This document shows, piece by piece, positions 40,931-50,875 of a DNA stretch of 64,000 nt. The notes under the pieces were generated by a model, which was not told the origin of the DNA, did no database searches, and saw nothing but the letters and a program-made list of their open reading frames with translations. Source of the stretch: Lachnospiraceae bacterium (GTDB taxonomy: Bacteria > Bacillota > Clostridia > Lachnospirales > Lachnospiraceae); NCBI GenBank assembly GCA_015057585.1, contig SVEF01000003.1, positions 124,001-188,000 of the forward strand. Reading direction: 5' to 3'. Position 1 is the stretch's first letter, and each line of letters begins with the position of its first letter. The translations under genes were made by a program, and so were the position numbers.

Positions 40931-42952
40931 TTAGATTTCATTTGCTGCGTTATAACCGCCACGGATTGCCGAGGCAATGTCTGCGGTTCTCTCACCCGCA
41001 CAGTCACCTGCAAAGAATACCGGAACGGTTACGCCCTCTGTATCAAATGCATTCTTCTTGGAGCCTACTGCCATAATGATGGTATCACACTCGATGGTAA
41101 GCGCATTGCCTTCTGCATCGGTCGCATGAATTGCCTTTCCGTCTGCCGCAATATCATTTACCTTGGTATTCACATACTGTTTTACGCCATGTGCCGCGAA
41201 ATCAGCCATCATAACAGGAAGTACGGTAGAGGATTCCTGTGCTGCAATCTTATCCGTCATTTCGATAATGGAAACTGCGTTGCCCTTCTGTGCTACAAAC
41301 TCTGCTGTCTCTGCACCTACCAGACCTCCGCCGATGACTGCACAGTGTCCCTGTACTTCTACAGTGCCCGCAAGCACATCCCAGGAGGAAACAACCGTCT
41401 TGGCATCTGCACCTGCAATCGGAAGTGTAATATCATGTGCACCTACTGCCACGATTACTGCATCCGCTGCATTCATGATTTCCTTAGTTGCTTCTGTATT
41501 CAAATGAATGGTTACATCCATTCCCGGTAAAATCTTTTCATAGTACTCGGTTGCACGCAGGATTTCTGCCTTGCGCGGAGGTACTGCCGCAATGTTAATC
41601 TGCCCGCCGATCCTATCTGTCTTTTCGTATACATCTACATGATGTCCGCGAATCGCTGCCACACGTGCTGCTTCTAAACCTGCAATACCGGCACCTACAA
41701 TCACCACATTCTTCTTCGCATCCGAAGGCTTGATTGCAATTGTTGCTTCATCACCGTTTTCTGCATTCAGCACGCAGGACAGGTAACGACGTGCTGAAAT
41801 CGCATCGACACAGCCCTTATTACAGTTCAGACATTCACGGATTGGCTCGTCCTTTTCTACCTTTACTGCAATATCCGGATCACAAAGCAGGGAACGGCCG
41901 TATGCAATAATGTCTGCCTGTCCCTTTGCAAGGATTTCTTCACCGTTTGCCACGGAGATTACACGGCCTACGGTAGCCACCGGAACAGAAACTACTTCCT
42001 TTACCTTAATAGCTACCGGAAGTGTCCAGTTCTCAGGCAAAGTCCCCATCGGAGGAATGGTATCACCCATGTTTCCTGTGTGGTTTGCCTGTGCCACCTG
42101 AATCATATCCACGCCGGCTTCCTCTAACTTCTTTGCAAAAGCAACACCTTCATCTTCTAATAAACCACCCTTACCGCGGGTAGAACCGTCTGCATTGATT
42201 GTAATGATTGGCAGCTTATACTCAATCATCAGGCTCGGTGCTGCTTCCTTAATGGCAGCCACTACCTCGAGCGCATAACGGATACGGTTTTCAAAGCTTC
42301 CGCCGTATTCATCTGTTCTGTGATTTAACAATGTAGAGCACAGGGAACCGAGCAGACGGTCACCATGTACTTCAATTGCATCAATTCCTGCTTCCATCGC
42401 ACGTCTGGATGCCTGTGCAATCGCATTCTTAATCGCATCTAACTGTTCTTTCGTTGCTTCCGTTACAAAGTGTTGCATATCATGATGAAGCTTTGCATAT
42501 GCTTCCTTACGGATTTTTTCTGCTTCCTGCATCTTTGCACCAAATGCAGCCATATCGCCCGCTGCCTTTAAGCCTTCTGCTTCTTTCATTGCCATCATGG
42601 ACGCACCAATCAGACGGCCAACGCCCGGAACATCGTATTCCGGATGGAAAATCTGTAATGCCACCTTACAATCATATTTATGTAATGTATCTGCCAGATT
42701 CTTAAATAACGGAATCTGACTATCGTCATAAAGCATTGGGGTCGGAGATGCAGTACGCACCGGTGCAACATCACCGATAGCCACATACGCTACACCACCT
42801 TTGGCAAGTCTTTCATAAAACGCCAGACTTCTTCCTCCGATGGAACCGTCACGCTCCTCATAACCGGTCGTTAACGGTGGGAACATAATGCGGTTTTTCA
42901 GTGTTAAATTACCAACTTTAATTGGCTGTAATAATAAAGAATTTTTACCCAT
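40931..42952 (-). CDS. NADH:flavin oxidoreductase, Old Yellow Enzyme/FadH-like (copy 2)
   Basis: A 673-residue homologue of the neighbouring flavoenzyme with the same three modules. The FMN barrel includes GIDAIEVHGDRLLGSL where copy 1 has HAAHAHG, a substantial change around the active site. The Fe-S motif is CLNCNKGCVDAISARRYLSC. The FAD loop is IVGAGIAGLEAARVA and the NAD loop VIGGGLVGAETAEFV. An insertion around 125-165 (rich in Met, Ala and Glu, for example GAKMQEAEKIRKEAYAKLHH) is helical and absent from copy 1. The differing active-site block suggests a different substrate. It is transcribed separately, with a terminator on each side. Confidence 0.87.
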   Translation of the reverse strand: MGKNSLLLQPIKVGNLTLKNRIMFPPLTTGYEERDGSIGGRSLAFYERLAKGGVAYVAIGDVAPVRTASPTPMLYDDSQIPLFKNLADTLHKYDCKVALQIFHPEYDVPGVGRLIGASMMAMKEAEGLKAAGDMAAFGAKMQEAEKIRKEAYAKLHHDMQHFVTEATKEQLDAIKNAIAQASRRAMEAGIDAIEVHGDRLLGSLCSTLLNHRTDEYGGSFENRIRYALEVVAAIKEAAPSLMIEYKLPIITINADGSTRGKGGLLEDEGVAFAKKLEEAGVDMIQVAQANHTGNMGDTIPPMGTLPENWTLPVAIKVKEVVSVPVATVGRVISVANGEEILAKGQADIIAYGRSLLCDPDIAVKVEKDEPIRECLNCNKGCVDAISARRYLSCVLNAENGDEATIAIKPSDAKKNVVIVGAGIAGLEAARVAAIRGHHVDVYEKTDRIGGQINIAAVPPRKAEILRATEYYEKILPGMDVTIHLNTEATKEIMNAADAVIVAVGAHDITLPIAGADAKTVVSSWDVLAGTVEVQGHCAVIGGGLVGAETAEFVAQKGNAVSIIEMTDKIAAQESSTVLPVMMADFAAHGVKQYVNTKVNDIAADGKAIHATDAEGNALTIECDTIIMAVGSKKNAFDTEGVTVPVFFAGDCAGERTADIASAIRGGYNAANEI

Positions 42953-43052
42953 AGGTATGTCCTCCTCGAAGTAATTTATTATGCCATCATTTTAACATTT
43001 TGTTTTTCTTCTGTCTACGGAAAGTATGCCTTTCACCGATCCTTTTTACAAA

Positions 43053-43081
43053 AAAGAGATTGTCTGTCTGACAACCTCTTT
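43053..43081 (-). terminator. Terminator after mntP
   Basis: AAAGAGATTGTC pairs with GACAACCTCTTT (one mismatch); on the minus strand TTTTTTGTAAAAAGG follows. Confidence 0.87.
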
Positions 43082-43085
43082 CCAT

Positions 43086-43670
43086 TTATATTATTCCCGT
43101 AATAAAAATTTCAAGTCCAATGACAACTAAAATCACACCGCCAAGTACCGATGCCTTCCCTGCAAGTTTCGTACCGAATTTCTTTCCTATCAATACGCCG
43201 CCGACGCAAATAAAAAAAGTCACAACCGCAATAATAACCGCACACACCAGTGCCATTATCCGGTTATATTCCGCAATCGTAAAACCTACCGAAAGTGCAT
43301 CAATGGAAGTCGCAATGCCCTGCACGATGAGACCCTTAAATCCGACTGCCGGCTTTTCGTCCCCATCACTGCCGCCGCGCAGGCCCTCCTGCAACATTTT
43401 TCCTCCGATAAACCCAAGTAGAATCAGGGCAATCCACGGAATCAGTTTTTCAAACATCTGAAAATATTGTAAAATCGTATGTACACAAATCCAACCGATC
43501 ATTGGCATCAATGCCTGAAAAAAGGAAAACATTCCGGCTACACCAAGTACCTTTTTCGTCTTCATCCTTGGCTCATTGAGTCCGTTTGCAAGCGATACCG
43601 AAAACGCGTCCATCGCAAGGCCTACCCCCAGCATAATGCTGTTTGTAAAAAACATTACATTCCAGTCCAT
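43086..43670 (-). CDS. mntP: Manganese efflux pump MntP
   Basis: A 194-residue protein with six predicted helices. The family motif GLAMDAFSVSLANG is in helix 1 and its internal repeat ATSIDALSVGF is in helix 4; the two Asp residues form the metal path. It exports Mn(II). The usual Mn riboswitch (yybP-ykoY) is absent; instead the gene follows araD by only 15 bp, so it appears to be read through from araD, an odd pairing of metal export with pentose metabolism. Confidence 0.92.
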   Translation of the reverse strand: MDWNVMFFTNSIMLGVGLAMDAFSVSLANGLNEPRMKTKKVLGVAGMFSFFQALMPMIGWICVHTILQYFQMFEKLIPWIALILLGFIGGKMLQEGLRGGSDGDEKPAVGFKGLIVQGIATSIDALSVGFTIAEYNRIMALVCAVIIAVVTFFICVGGVLIGKKFGTKLAGKASVLGGVILVVIGLEIFITGII

Positions 43671-43685
43671 TACACACAGGTCTCC

Positions 43686-44381
43686 TTAGTTCTGTCCGTA
43701 ATATGCATTTGCACCATGCTTACGGAAGAAGTGCTTATCCTGCATCTCCTGTGGCGCTTCCTTCAAATCCGGGTTAATCTGCTCGGCTCTGGCAGCCATC
43801 TTAGCCACTTCTTCAAGCACTACCGAATTATGCACTGCCTCGTGTGCATCCTTACCCCAGGTGAACGGTCCGTGGTTTGCACAAAGCACACCCGGTGTAT
43901 GCATCGGATTAATCCCTGCATTCTCAAAAGTTTCAATAATCACAACACCCGTGTTCTTTTCATAACCGGCATCGATTTCTTCCTTGGTTAAGTTTCTTGC
44001 ACATGGGATGTTTCCATAGAAATAGTCCGCATGCGTGGTTCCGTAGCAAGGAATCTCTCTTGCTGCCTGAGCCCAGGATGTTGCCCAAGGAGAATGCGTA
44101 TGTACCACGCCACCGATTTCCGGATACTTCTTATATAACTCAAGGTGTGTTGCCGTATCCGAAGACGGACGATACTTGCCTTCTACTACATTGCCCTCTA
44201 AATCAAGTACAACCATATCTTCCGGGCTTAATTTCTCATAATCCACACCACTTGGCTTAATGACAAACAGGCCGCTCTCACGGTCAATACCACTTACATT
44301 GCCCCATGTATAAGTTACTAAACCTCTCTTCGGAAGCTCCATGTTTGCCTCGTAGACTTCCTTCTTTAACTGCTCTAACAT
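43686..44381 (-). CDS. araD: L-ribulose-5-phosphate 4-epimerase
   Basis: A 231-residue class II aldolase-fold epimerase that converts L-ribulose 5-phosphate to D-xylulose 5-phosphate. Zinc ligands are in [14 protein letters not shown] and further His residues nearby; [13 protein letters not shown] and [17 protein letters not shown] are family blocks. The length matches AraD. GGGAGG precedes the start. The ribulokinase-like gene lies upstream on the same strand, separated by a 233-bp inverted-repeat element. Arabinose isomerase is not in the window. L-fuculose-phosphate aldolase is a distant alternative. Confidence 0.93.
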   Translation of the reverse strand: MLEQLKKEVYEANMELPKRGLVTYTWGNVSGIDRESGLFVIKPSGVDYEKLSPEDMVVLDLEGNVVEGKYRPSSDTATHLELYKKYPEIGGVVHTHSPWATSWAQAAREIPCYGTTHADYFYGNIPCARNLTKEEIDAGYEKNTGVVIIETFENAGINPMHTPGVLCANHGPFTWGKDAHEAVHNSVVLEEVAKMAARAEQINPDLKEAPQEMQDKHFFRKHGANAYYGQN

Positions 44382-44741
44382 TTTGATATCCTCCCAATCT
44401 TCCTTACTTTTTTATTTAGTGCCTTTTGACGTTTATCTCTAAAAACTGTCGAAGATACATTTAAGTCATATTATTTCTTATCCTTCATTGAATTTGCCTG
44501 TGCCTATTTTTGCAGAATGTGCCTTGCGTAGAAAGTATTGATTTTAAGAACTTTGTTCTATAAACAGCAATCCGCCGACAGGACGTCGGCGGAAGGATTA
44601 GTTTAAGCCACAGATGGCGAATCTAATCCGGTTGCGTTACTTGTCTTTTATTTCATACAAAGTTCTTATAAAATCTTACTTTCGTAGCACGAAACAGACT
44701 GTAAAAATAGGCACAGGCAAATTCTATAAGATAAAAACCAA
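44382..44741. other. 360-bp gene-free region between the kinase gene and araD
   Basis: Two thirds of it is the inverted-repeat element at 44491-44723. The roughly 110 bp between the element and araD are AT-rich and should hold the araD promoter if there is one. I see no clear terminator for the kinase gene outside the element. Confidence 0.6.
44491..44723. repeat. Branched long inverted repeat (233 nt, element B)
   Basis: Outer arms of 25 bp match at 24 positions (44491-44515 AATTTGCCTGTGCCTATTTT plus TGCAG, with 44699-44723). The arms continue inward with GAAAGTA, GATTTTA and an 11-bp AAGAACTTTGT pair, about 67 nt per arm with some loops. The centre holds two more hairpins: TCCGCCGAC/GTCGGCGGA (44571-44593, 9 bp) and GGATTAG/CTAATCC (44595-44629) enclosing GCCA/TGGC. 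The whole folds as a three-way structure. No T-run follows on the araD side, so it is not a plain terminator. It could be a MITE-type element or a structured RNA leader of araD. Confidence 0.87.
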
Positions 44742-46340
44742 TTACTTATGAAGCTCCACTGCCTTCGCTTCAATCGGAAGGCCCGCGCGGTAGCTCTTCA
44801 TAAAGCATTCAAAACTTTCCACGTCTTCTGCCTTTGGTGCCAGTGTAATACCCTTCGCACCTGCAAATACCTTATCCGACAGGAAATCAGCCAGAGATTC
44901 ACCCTCTGCCTTTGTCTGCATATAAGCTGCTAAAAGTGCACAGCCCCAGGCACCGCCTTCCCCTGCTGTTTCCATAACGGTAACCGGTGCTCCCATAGCT
45001 GCTGCCATGAAGCGCTGACCCACTTCTTCGGTCTTAAACAGACCGCCATGACCGACTACACTGTCAATGGATACGTTCTCTTCTTTTAAGATATCCATAC
45101 CAATCTTTAACGCACCCATGGAAGTAAACAGATGGGTTCTCATAAAGTTCGCCAGTGTAAATCTGGAATCCGGTGTACGTACAAACAACGGACGGCCTTC
45201 CTCAAAATGAGTGATATGCTCACCGGAGAAATAATTATAAGAAAGTAATCCGCCACAGTCGGTATCACCCTTTAATGCTTCCTTATATAAGGTTTCATAC
45301 AATTTATTCTTATCTGTGGTAACATTCATGGCACCAAGGAACTGCTCAAACAGACCTACCCATGCATTCAAATCGGAGGTACAGTTATTGCAGTGTGCCA
45401 TCGCTACCGGAGCACCGTCCGGAGTTGTTACCATGTCAAGCTCTCTATGTAACTTCGCCAGATCCTCTTCCAAAACTACCATTGCAAATGCACTGGTACC
45501 TGCGGATACGTTACAGGTTCTCTTATCAACGCTGTTGGTTGCTACCATACCGGTACCTGCATCGCCTTCCGGAGGACACATCGGAATACCCGCCTGAAGT
45601 TTTCCGGTTGGGTCAAGTAACTTTGCACCTGCTTCTGTAAGTACACCTGCCTTCTCTCCTGCGTATCCTGCCTTTGGCATAATATCAAGAAGCTTCCATG
45701 GGAAGTTCTTCTCTGCAATCAGGGCATCAAACTGATCTACCATCTTCTGGTTATACTTCTTTGTCTCGCCGTCAATCGGGAACATACCTGCGCAGTCACC
45801 GATACCAAGTATTCTCTCGCCGGTTAACATCCAGTGTACATAGCCTTCGAGTGTTGTCATGTAATCAATATCCTTTACATGCTCTTCTCCTTTTAAGATT
45901 GCCTGGTACAGATGTGCAATACTCCATCTCTGCGGAATATTGTACTGGAAAAGTTCGGTCAACTTATCGGCTGCTTCTCCCGTAATGGTATTTCTCCAGG
46001 TACGGAACGGAACCAAAATCTTTCCTTCCTTATCAAACACCATATATCCGTGCATCATGGCACTAAAGCCGATGGCACCGATGGTGGTCAATTCTTCCTC
46101 ATACTTTGCCTTAACGTCCTTTACCAAATCCTGATAACAATCCTGAATGCCTCCCCAAATAGCCTCTAAGGAATAGGTCCAGATATTGTCTACCAACTGG
46201 TTTTCCCACTCGTGACTTCCGGATGCCATCGGAGTATAATCATCTCCGATTAAAACTGCCTTGATTCTGGTAGAACCAAGTTCAATTCCAAGATAGGTCT
46301 TTCCACTGCGGATAGCTTCTTTTGCTGCCAACTTTTCCAT
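44742..46340 (-). CDS. FGGY-family carbohydrate kinase, probable L-ribulokinase
   Basis: A 532-residue sugar kinase. The N-terminal phosphate loop is [36 protein letters not shown] and [13 protein letters not shown] are ribulokinase/xylulokinase-type blocks, and [20 protein letters not shown] and [15 protein letters not shown] are the FGGY C-terminal signature regions. It phosphorylates a pentulose in the cytoplasm. AraD as the next gene favours L-ribulose; xylulose or another ketose is possible. I use the ATG at 46340 with AAAGGAG upstream; the frame extends to 46373 but overlaps the cheW end. It lies 13 nt after cheW, so it may be co-transcribed with prfB-cheW. Confidence 0.8.
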   Translation of the reverse strand: MEKLAAKEAIRSGKTYLGIELGSTRIKAVLIGDDYTPMASGSHEWENQLVDNIWTYSLEAIWGGIQDCYQDLVKDVKAKYEEELTTIGAIGFSAMMHGYMVFDKEGKILVPFRTWRNTITGEAADKLTELFQYNIPQRWSIAHLYQAILKGEEHVKDIDYMTTLEGYVHWMLTGERILGIGDCAGMFPIDGETKKYNQKMVDQFDALIAEKNFPWKLLDIMPKAGYAGEKAGVLTEAGAKLLDPTGKLQAGIPMCPPEGDAGTGMVATNSVDKRTCNVSAGTSAFAMVVLEEDLAKLHRELDMVTTPDGAPVAMAHCNNCTSDLNAWVGLFEQFLGAMNVTTDKNKLYETLYKEALKGDTDCGGLLSYNYFSGEHITHFEEGRPLFVRTPDSRFTLANFMRTHLFTSMGALKIGMDILKEENVSIDSVVGHGGLFKTEEVGQRFMAAAMGAPVTVMETAGEGGAWGCALLAAYMQTKAEGESLADFLSDKVFAGAKGITLAPKAEDVESFECFMKSYRAGLPIEAKAVELHK

Positions 46341-46353
46341 TTCCGATTCTCCT

Positions 46354-46821
46354 TTATGCATTTGCATTATCACTTACTAATTCAGCCAGATTCTTTGCCT
46401 CTTCGTCCTTTAACATTCTGTCATGGTTAAGCAGCAGAATCAGACGTCCCTGATGATTCACCACGCTGTCCACATAAGCAGTATCTGCATTTCTAACGAC
46501 CGATGGGAATTCTTCCATCGTTTCCGGTGTGCACTCAATAATTTCCTTTACCGCATCTACCTTATATGCCACGGTCACACCGTTGCTCACCGTAACGATA
46601 ATCTTTGTCTCCGGATTTACCGGCTCTTCTTCTAAACCAAACTTGATTCTCAAGCTGTAAACCGGCAACACATCACCACGGAGATTCATAATTCCGAGTA
46701 CATGACTTGCTGCATTTGGCACAGGAACTACATTGCTCAATGTTTCGATCGCATTTACCTGCGACACATCCAGACCGTATTCTCCACTACCTACACTAAA
46801 AATTACATACTGCATACCCAT
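46354..46821 (-). CDS. cheW: CheW-like chemotaxis coupling protein
   Basis: A 155-residue single CheW domain. The typical strands are [39 protein letters not shown] with the NLRG turn, and the closing [18 protein letters not shown]. It joins chemoreceptors to the CheA kinase. No other che genes are present; it starts 3 nt after prfB and is followed by a sugar kinase, so this may be a stand-alone CheW used in another signalling array. AGGAGAGG precedes the ATG and lies inside the prfB end. Confidence 0.88.
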   Translation of the reverse strand: MGMQYVIFSVGSGEYGLDVSQVNAIETLSNVVPVPNAASHVLGIMNLRGDVLPVYSLRIKFGLEEEPVNPETKIIVTVSNGVTVAYKVDAVKEIIECTPETMEEFPSVVRNADTAYVDSVVNHQGRLILLLNHDRMLKDEEAKNLAELVSDNANA

Positions 46822-46824
46822 AAC

Positions 46825-47947
46825 TTAATCCTCTCCTCTCTTGTCTGTTGCCATCCATTTCAGATAAGCGTTAATAAACGGTTGCAGACCTCCGTCCAAC
46901 ACCGCACCGGCATTGCCGATTTCGCATCCCGTACGATGATCTTTTACCATCGTGTACGGTTGTAACACATACGAACGAATCTGATTACCAAAGTTTATGT
47001 CCCTTACCTCACCACGGATGTCGGATTCCTTCGCTGCATTTTCTTCCTGCTTTAACAGATAAAGCTTTGCCTTTAACATCTGCATTGCTTTATCTTTGTT
47101 TTGGAACTGGGAGCGTTCGTTCTGACACTGCACCACAATTCCGGTTGGGATATGTGTAATACGGATGGCCGACGATGTCTTGTTGACATGCTGTCCGCCC
47201 GCACCGCTCGAACGGTACGTATCAATCCGCAAATCCTCTTCATTGATTTCAATGTCAATATCCTCTTCAATATCCGGCATAACATCGCAGGATACAAAAG
47301 ACGTCTGACGCTTTCCTGCTGCATTAAACGGCGAAATACGTACCAGACGGTGTACTCCGCGCTCCGACTTTAAATAACCGTACGCATTTTCTCCCTTAAT
47401 TTCCAACGTCACGGACTTATATCCCGCTTCGTCACCGTCAAGGAAATCAATCATCTCCGTCGTAAAGCCGTTCTTTTCCGCATAACGCTGGTACATTCTG
47501 CAAAGCATGGACGCCCAGTCACAGCTCTCCGTACCGCCTGCACCTGCATGCAGGGTCAGAATGGCATTGTCCTTGTCATATTCTCCCGACAACAGGGTCG
47601 AAAGACGCAATTCCTCAAAATGCTCTATGAATATGTCCAGTGCTTCCTTTACCTCCGGAACCAGTTCCGGGTCTCCGGATTCATAGCCCATCTCCAAAAG
47701 TATTTCGACATCTTCAAACTGTGTCTCGAGTTCCTTATAATCTGCCAGAATATTCTTTAACGTATTTAACTCTTTTACATAACTCTGGGCCTTCTCCATG
47801 TCATTCCAAAAGTCCGGAGCCTGCATAATCGCTTCGATTTCTTCTACCAATTCCCTCTTATGAGCGAGGTCAAAGTGAATCCCCCACTTCTTTCAAAGGT
47901 CCGCGGTAGGTGTTTAATGTATACTTAAACTGGTCTAACTCAACCAA
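46825..47947 (-). CDS. prfB: Peptide chain release factor 2 with programmed +1 frameshift
   Basis: RF2 recognises UGA and UAA and frees the finished chain. The 5' part starts at a TTG (47947; reads MVELDQFKYTLNTYRGPLK) and meets an in-frame TGA at codon 26. CTT (47875-47873) followed by TGA and C, with GGGGG a few bases upstream acting as an internal Shine-Dalgarno, is the classic RF2 shift site, where low RF2 lets the ribosome move +1. Translation then resumes as DLAHKRELVEEIEA and runs on in the +1 frame (open frame 46825-47850 and its upstream extension), giving about 373 residues. GAGGQHVNK is the catalytic GGQ motif. It is thus autoregulated, not broken. Confidence 0.95.
47867..47888 (-). 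promoter_or_regulatory. prfB: prfB frameshift site
   Basis: The minus-strand order is GGGGG, ATTCA, CTT, TGA, C. The slip codon is CTT at 47875-47873 and the in-frame stop TGA at 47872-47870. Spacing of the G-tract matches known RF2 sites. Confidence 0.95.
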
Positions 47948-47962
47948 CCCTTGTCACCTTCT

Positions 47963-48031
47963 TTCCTGTTCACTACGTTCACAGGAAGACAAAAATCCAT
48001 TTAAAGATTGCTTCGCAATGGGATTTTTGTC
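47963..48031 (-). terminator. Two adjacent hairpins between secA and prfB
   Basis: GACAAAAATCC (47988-47998) pairs perfectly with GGATTTTTGTC (48021-48031), with inner ATTGC/GCAAT around TTC. Next to it TTCCTGT (47963-47969) pairs with ACAGGAA (47981-47987). On the minus strand these come after secA and before the prfB ribosome site. They may act as a terminator or attenuator; the T-run lies inside the stem, so strength is uncertain. Confidence 0.65.
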
Positions 48032-48091
48032 CACCCGAATCACTGTCATACGACCTCAGCAGTAAATGCTTCGGTCTGATTTATACTTTCC

Positions 48092-50659
48092 TTACTTTCT
48101 TCCGCAGCAGAACTTATACTTCTTACCGCTTCCGCATGGACACGGATCGTTTGGCATAATCTTCTTGTCCTGACGCTTTACCGGTGCATTGGCAACGGAA
48201 TCATCACGGTTGGTTCCGGTTACCTTTGCTACCTCTTCACGTTCTACCTTCTGCTCAATGCGGACATGCATGAGTGCCTTTACCGTATCTTCGCTGATGG
48301 CTGCTTCCATGTTTTCAAACATGTCATAGCCCATCATCTTATACTCGGTTAACGGATTTCTCTGTCCGTATGCCTGTAAGCCGATACCCTGACGCAACTG
48401 GTCCATATCGTCAATGTGATCCATCCACTTACGGTCAATCACACGAAGTAACAGCACACGCTCGATTTCTCGTAGCTGCTCTTTTTCCGGGAACTCTGCT
48501 TCCTTTGCCTCGTAGAAGCGTACTGCCTCTGCCTTCAGTCTCTGCATCAGTTCCTTTTTCGTCAGATGCTTTTTATCTTCCTCGCTCAATACCACCGGAT
48601 GCATCGGAATAATCGGAATCAGCAGATTATTGAGTTCTGCCATATCCCATTCTTCCGGAAGGTGGTCTTCGCTGACGCAGGTATCCACACAGCCCTCTAC
48701 CACTTCCTGAATCATCTTTAAAATGGAGTTTCTCATGTTGTCGCCGTTTAATACCTTGCGGCGTTCTCCGTAAATAATTTCTCTCTGCTCATTATTTACC
48801 TGGTCATACTCCAGCAAATTCTTACGGATACCGAAGTTGTTGTTTTCTATCTTCTTCTGTGCCTTTTCGATGGCATCACTTAACATCTTGTGCTGTAATT
48901 CTTCGCCCTCCGGCATGCCGAGTGCATTGAACATGGCAATCAGACGCTCGGAACCGAATAACCGCATCAAATCGTCTTCCAGAGAAATATAGAACTTGGA
49001 TTCACCCGGGTCACCCTGACGTCCGGCACGACCACGCAACTGATTGTCAATACGTCTGGATTCATGACGCTCCGTACCGATAATCTTAAGACCACCTGCC
49101 TCGCGCACACCCTCGCCAAGCTTAATATCCGTACCACGGCCCGCCATATTGGTAGCAATGGTAACTGCTCCCGGCTGACCTGCATCCGCAACGATTTCCG
49201 CCTCGAGTTCATGGAACTTTGCGTTTAATACCTTGTGCGGCACACCGCGTCTGCGAAGCATATCGGAAAGTTCCTCGGACGACTCAATGGTAATCGTACC
49301 GACAAGTACCGGCTGGTTCTTTGCATGTGCTTCCACAACTGCATTTACAATCGCATTTAACTTTTCTCTCTTCGTACGGTAAACCGCATCGTTTAAGTCC
49401 TGTCTCTGTACCGGAACATTGGTCGGAACCACGATAACGTCCATACCGTAGATTTCACGGAATTCCCGTTCCTCGGTAAGAGCCGTACCGGTCATACCGC
49501 ACTTTTTGTTGTACTTATTAAAGAAGTTCTGGAAGGTAATGGTAGCCAGAGTTTTACTTTCTCTCTTTACCTTTACATGCTCCTTCGCTTCAATCGCCTG
49601 ATGCAAACCATCCGAATAACGGCGGCCCGGCATAATACGTCCGGTAAAGTCATCGACAATCAGGACTTCGTTGTCTTTTACTACGTAATCCTTGTCACGG
49701 AACATTAAGTTGTGCGCACGGAGCGCCAGAATAATGTTGTGCTGGATTTCTAAGTTTTCCGGATCTGCCAGGTTTTCAATCTGGAAGAACCGCTCTACCT
49801 TTCCCACACCTTCTTCGGTCAGGTTAACGTTCTTATCTTTTTCATTTACGATAAAGTCTCCGGTCTCCTGGGACTCTTCCTTCATAATCAAATCCATCTT
49901 GGACAGTTCTTTTTCTGTACCGCGACGAAGCTGTCTTGCCAAAATATCACAAGCCTCATAAAGCTTGGTGGACTTTCCGGACTGACCGGAAATAATAAGC
50001 GGTGTACGTGCTTCATCGATTAAAATGGAGTCCACTTCGTCGATGATGGCATACGGCAGACCGCGCATAACGAGCTGCTCCTTGTAAATTACCATGTTAT
50101 CACGCAGATAATCAAAGCCAAGTTCATTATTGGTTGCATACGTAATATCGCACTTGTATGCTTCTCTTCTCTCTTCATTTGTCATGCTGTTTAAAATACA
50201 GCCAACCGTAAGTCCCAGGAAACGATGTACTTCACCCATCCACTCCGCATCACGGTGCGCCAGGTAATCATTAACCGTAACGACATGCACGCCCTGTCCG
50301 GTCAGCGCATTCAAATAAGACGGCAAAGTAGCCACAAGAGTCTTACCTTCACCGGTTCTCATCTCGGTAATGCGGCCCTGGTGAAGAATAATACCACCGA
50401 TGACCTGTACCTTATAATGTTTCATACCAATGGCACGCCAAGCCGCTTCACGGACTACCGCATACGCCTCCACCATAATATCATCCAGAGTTTCCCCATT
50501 TTTCAAACGGTTTTTAAACTCTTCGGTCTTCGCCCTTAACTGTTCATCCGTAAGTGCCGCCATGTCACCTTCCAGTGCCATGACTTTATCTGCAAGCGGT
50601 ATAATTCTCTTCAGTTCCCTGTCACTGTGTGTACCAAAAATTTTTGTAACAATACTCAT
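48092..50659 (-). CDS. secA: Preprotein translocase ATPase SecA
   Basis: The motor that pushes secreted proteins through SecYEG. Length 855 residues. Walker A is [14 protein letters not shown], Walker B lies in [20 protein letters not shown], and [23 protein letters not shown] and GRAGRQGD are helicase motifs. The C-terminus ends in the zinc-binding SEC-C tail [17 protein letters not shown]. The ATG at 50659 begins [10 protein letters not shown] as in relatives; the open frame extends to 50755 without a ribosome site. It lies between hpf and prfB on the same strand, a common Firmicute order. Confidence 0.97.
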   Translation of the reverse strand: MSIVTKIFGTHSDRELKRIIPLADKVMALEGDMAALTDEQLRAKTEEFKNRLKNGETLDDIMVEAYAVVREAAWRAIGMKHYKVQVIGGIILHQGRITEMRTGEGKTLVATLPSYLNALTGQGVHVVTVNDYLAHRDAEWMGEVHRFLGLTVGCILNSMTNEERREAYKCDITYATNNELGFDYLRDNMVIYKEQLVMRGLPYAIIDEVDSILIDEARTPLIISGQSGKSTKLYEACDILARQLRRGTEKELSKMDLIMKEESQETGDFIVNEKDKNVNLTEEGVGKVERFFQIENLADPENLEIQHNIILALRAHNLMFRDKDYVVKDNEVLIVDDFTGRIMPGRRYSDGLHQAIEAKEHVKVKRESKTLATITFQNFFNKYNKKCGMTGTALTEEREFREIYGMDVIVVPTNVPVQRQDLNDAVYRTKREKLNAIVNAVVEAHAKNQPVLVGTITIESSEELSDMLRRRGVPHKVLNAKFHELEAEIVADAGQPGAVTIATNMAGRGTDIKLGEGVREAGGLKIIGTERHESRRIDNQLRGRAGRQGDPGESKFYISLEDDLMRLFGSERLIAMFNALGMPEGEELQHKMLSDAIEKAQKKIENNNFGIRKNLLEYDQVNNEQREIIYGERRKVLNGDNMRNSILKMIQEVVEGCVDTCVSEDHLPEEWDMAELNNLLIPIIPMHPVVLSEEDKKHLTKKELMQRLKAEAVRFYEAKEAEFPEKEQLREIERVLLLRVIDRKWMDHIDDMDQLRQGIGLQAYGQRNPLTEYKMMGYDMFENMEAAISEDTVKALMHVRIEQKVEREEVAKVTGTNRDDSVANAPVKRQDKKIMPNDPCPCGSGKKYKFCCGRK

Positions 50660-50824
50660 TTCTATTTTGTTTCCTTCCTCGATTAATCCATATTTAAGCA
50701 CAATAATAGCATTATGTAGTATTGTACCATTTTTAGGCACTCTTATCAACTGCATTTACTGAATTTTTTGTAAACGAAATGTGTACAAACCATGAGAAGC
50801 ACACTTTCTTTCACGCACAAAGAA

Positions 50825-50844
50825 GGACGCCTGCCTCGGCGCCC
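50825..50844 (-). terminator. Probable terminator after hpf
   Basis: GGACGCC pairs with GGCGCCC (one G-U) around TGCCTC; on the minus strand TTCTTTGTG follows. Only moderate T content. Confidence 0.6.
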
Positions 50845-50875
50845 TCCCAAAGAAGAAAGGATTTACGGATGGATC

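Noticed and set aside
46825-47850. prfB as a truncated or frameshifted pseudogene
   Set aside because: The upstream leader and CTT-TGA-C shift site are the normal RF2 arrangement, so the gene is intact.
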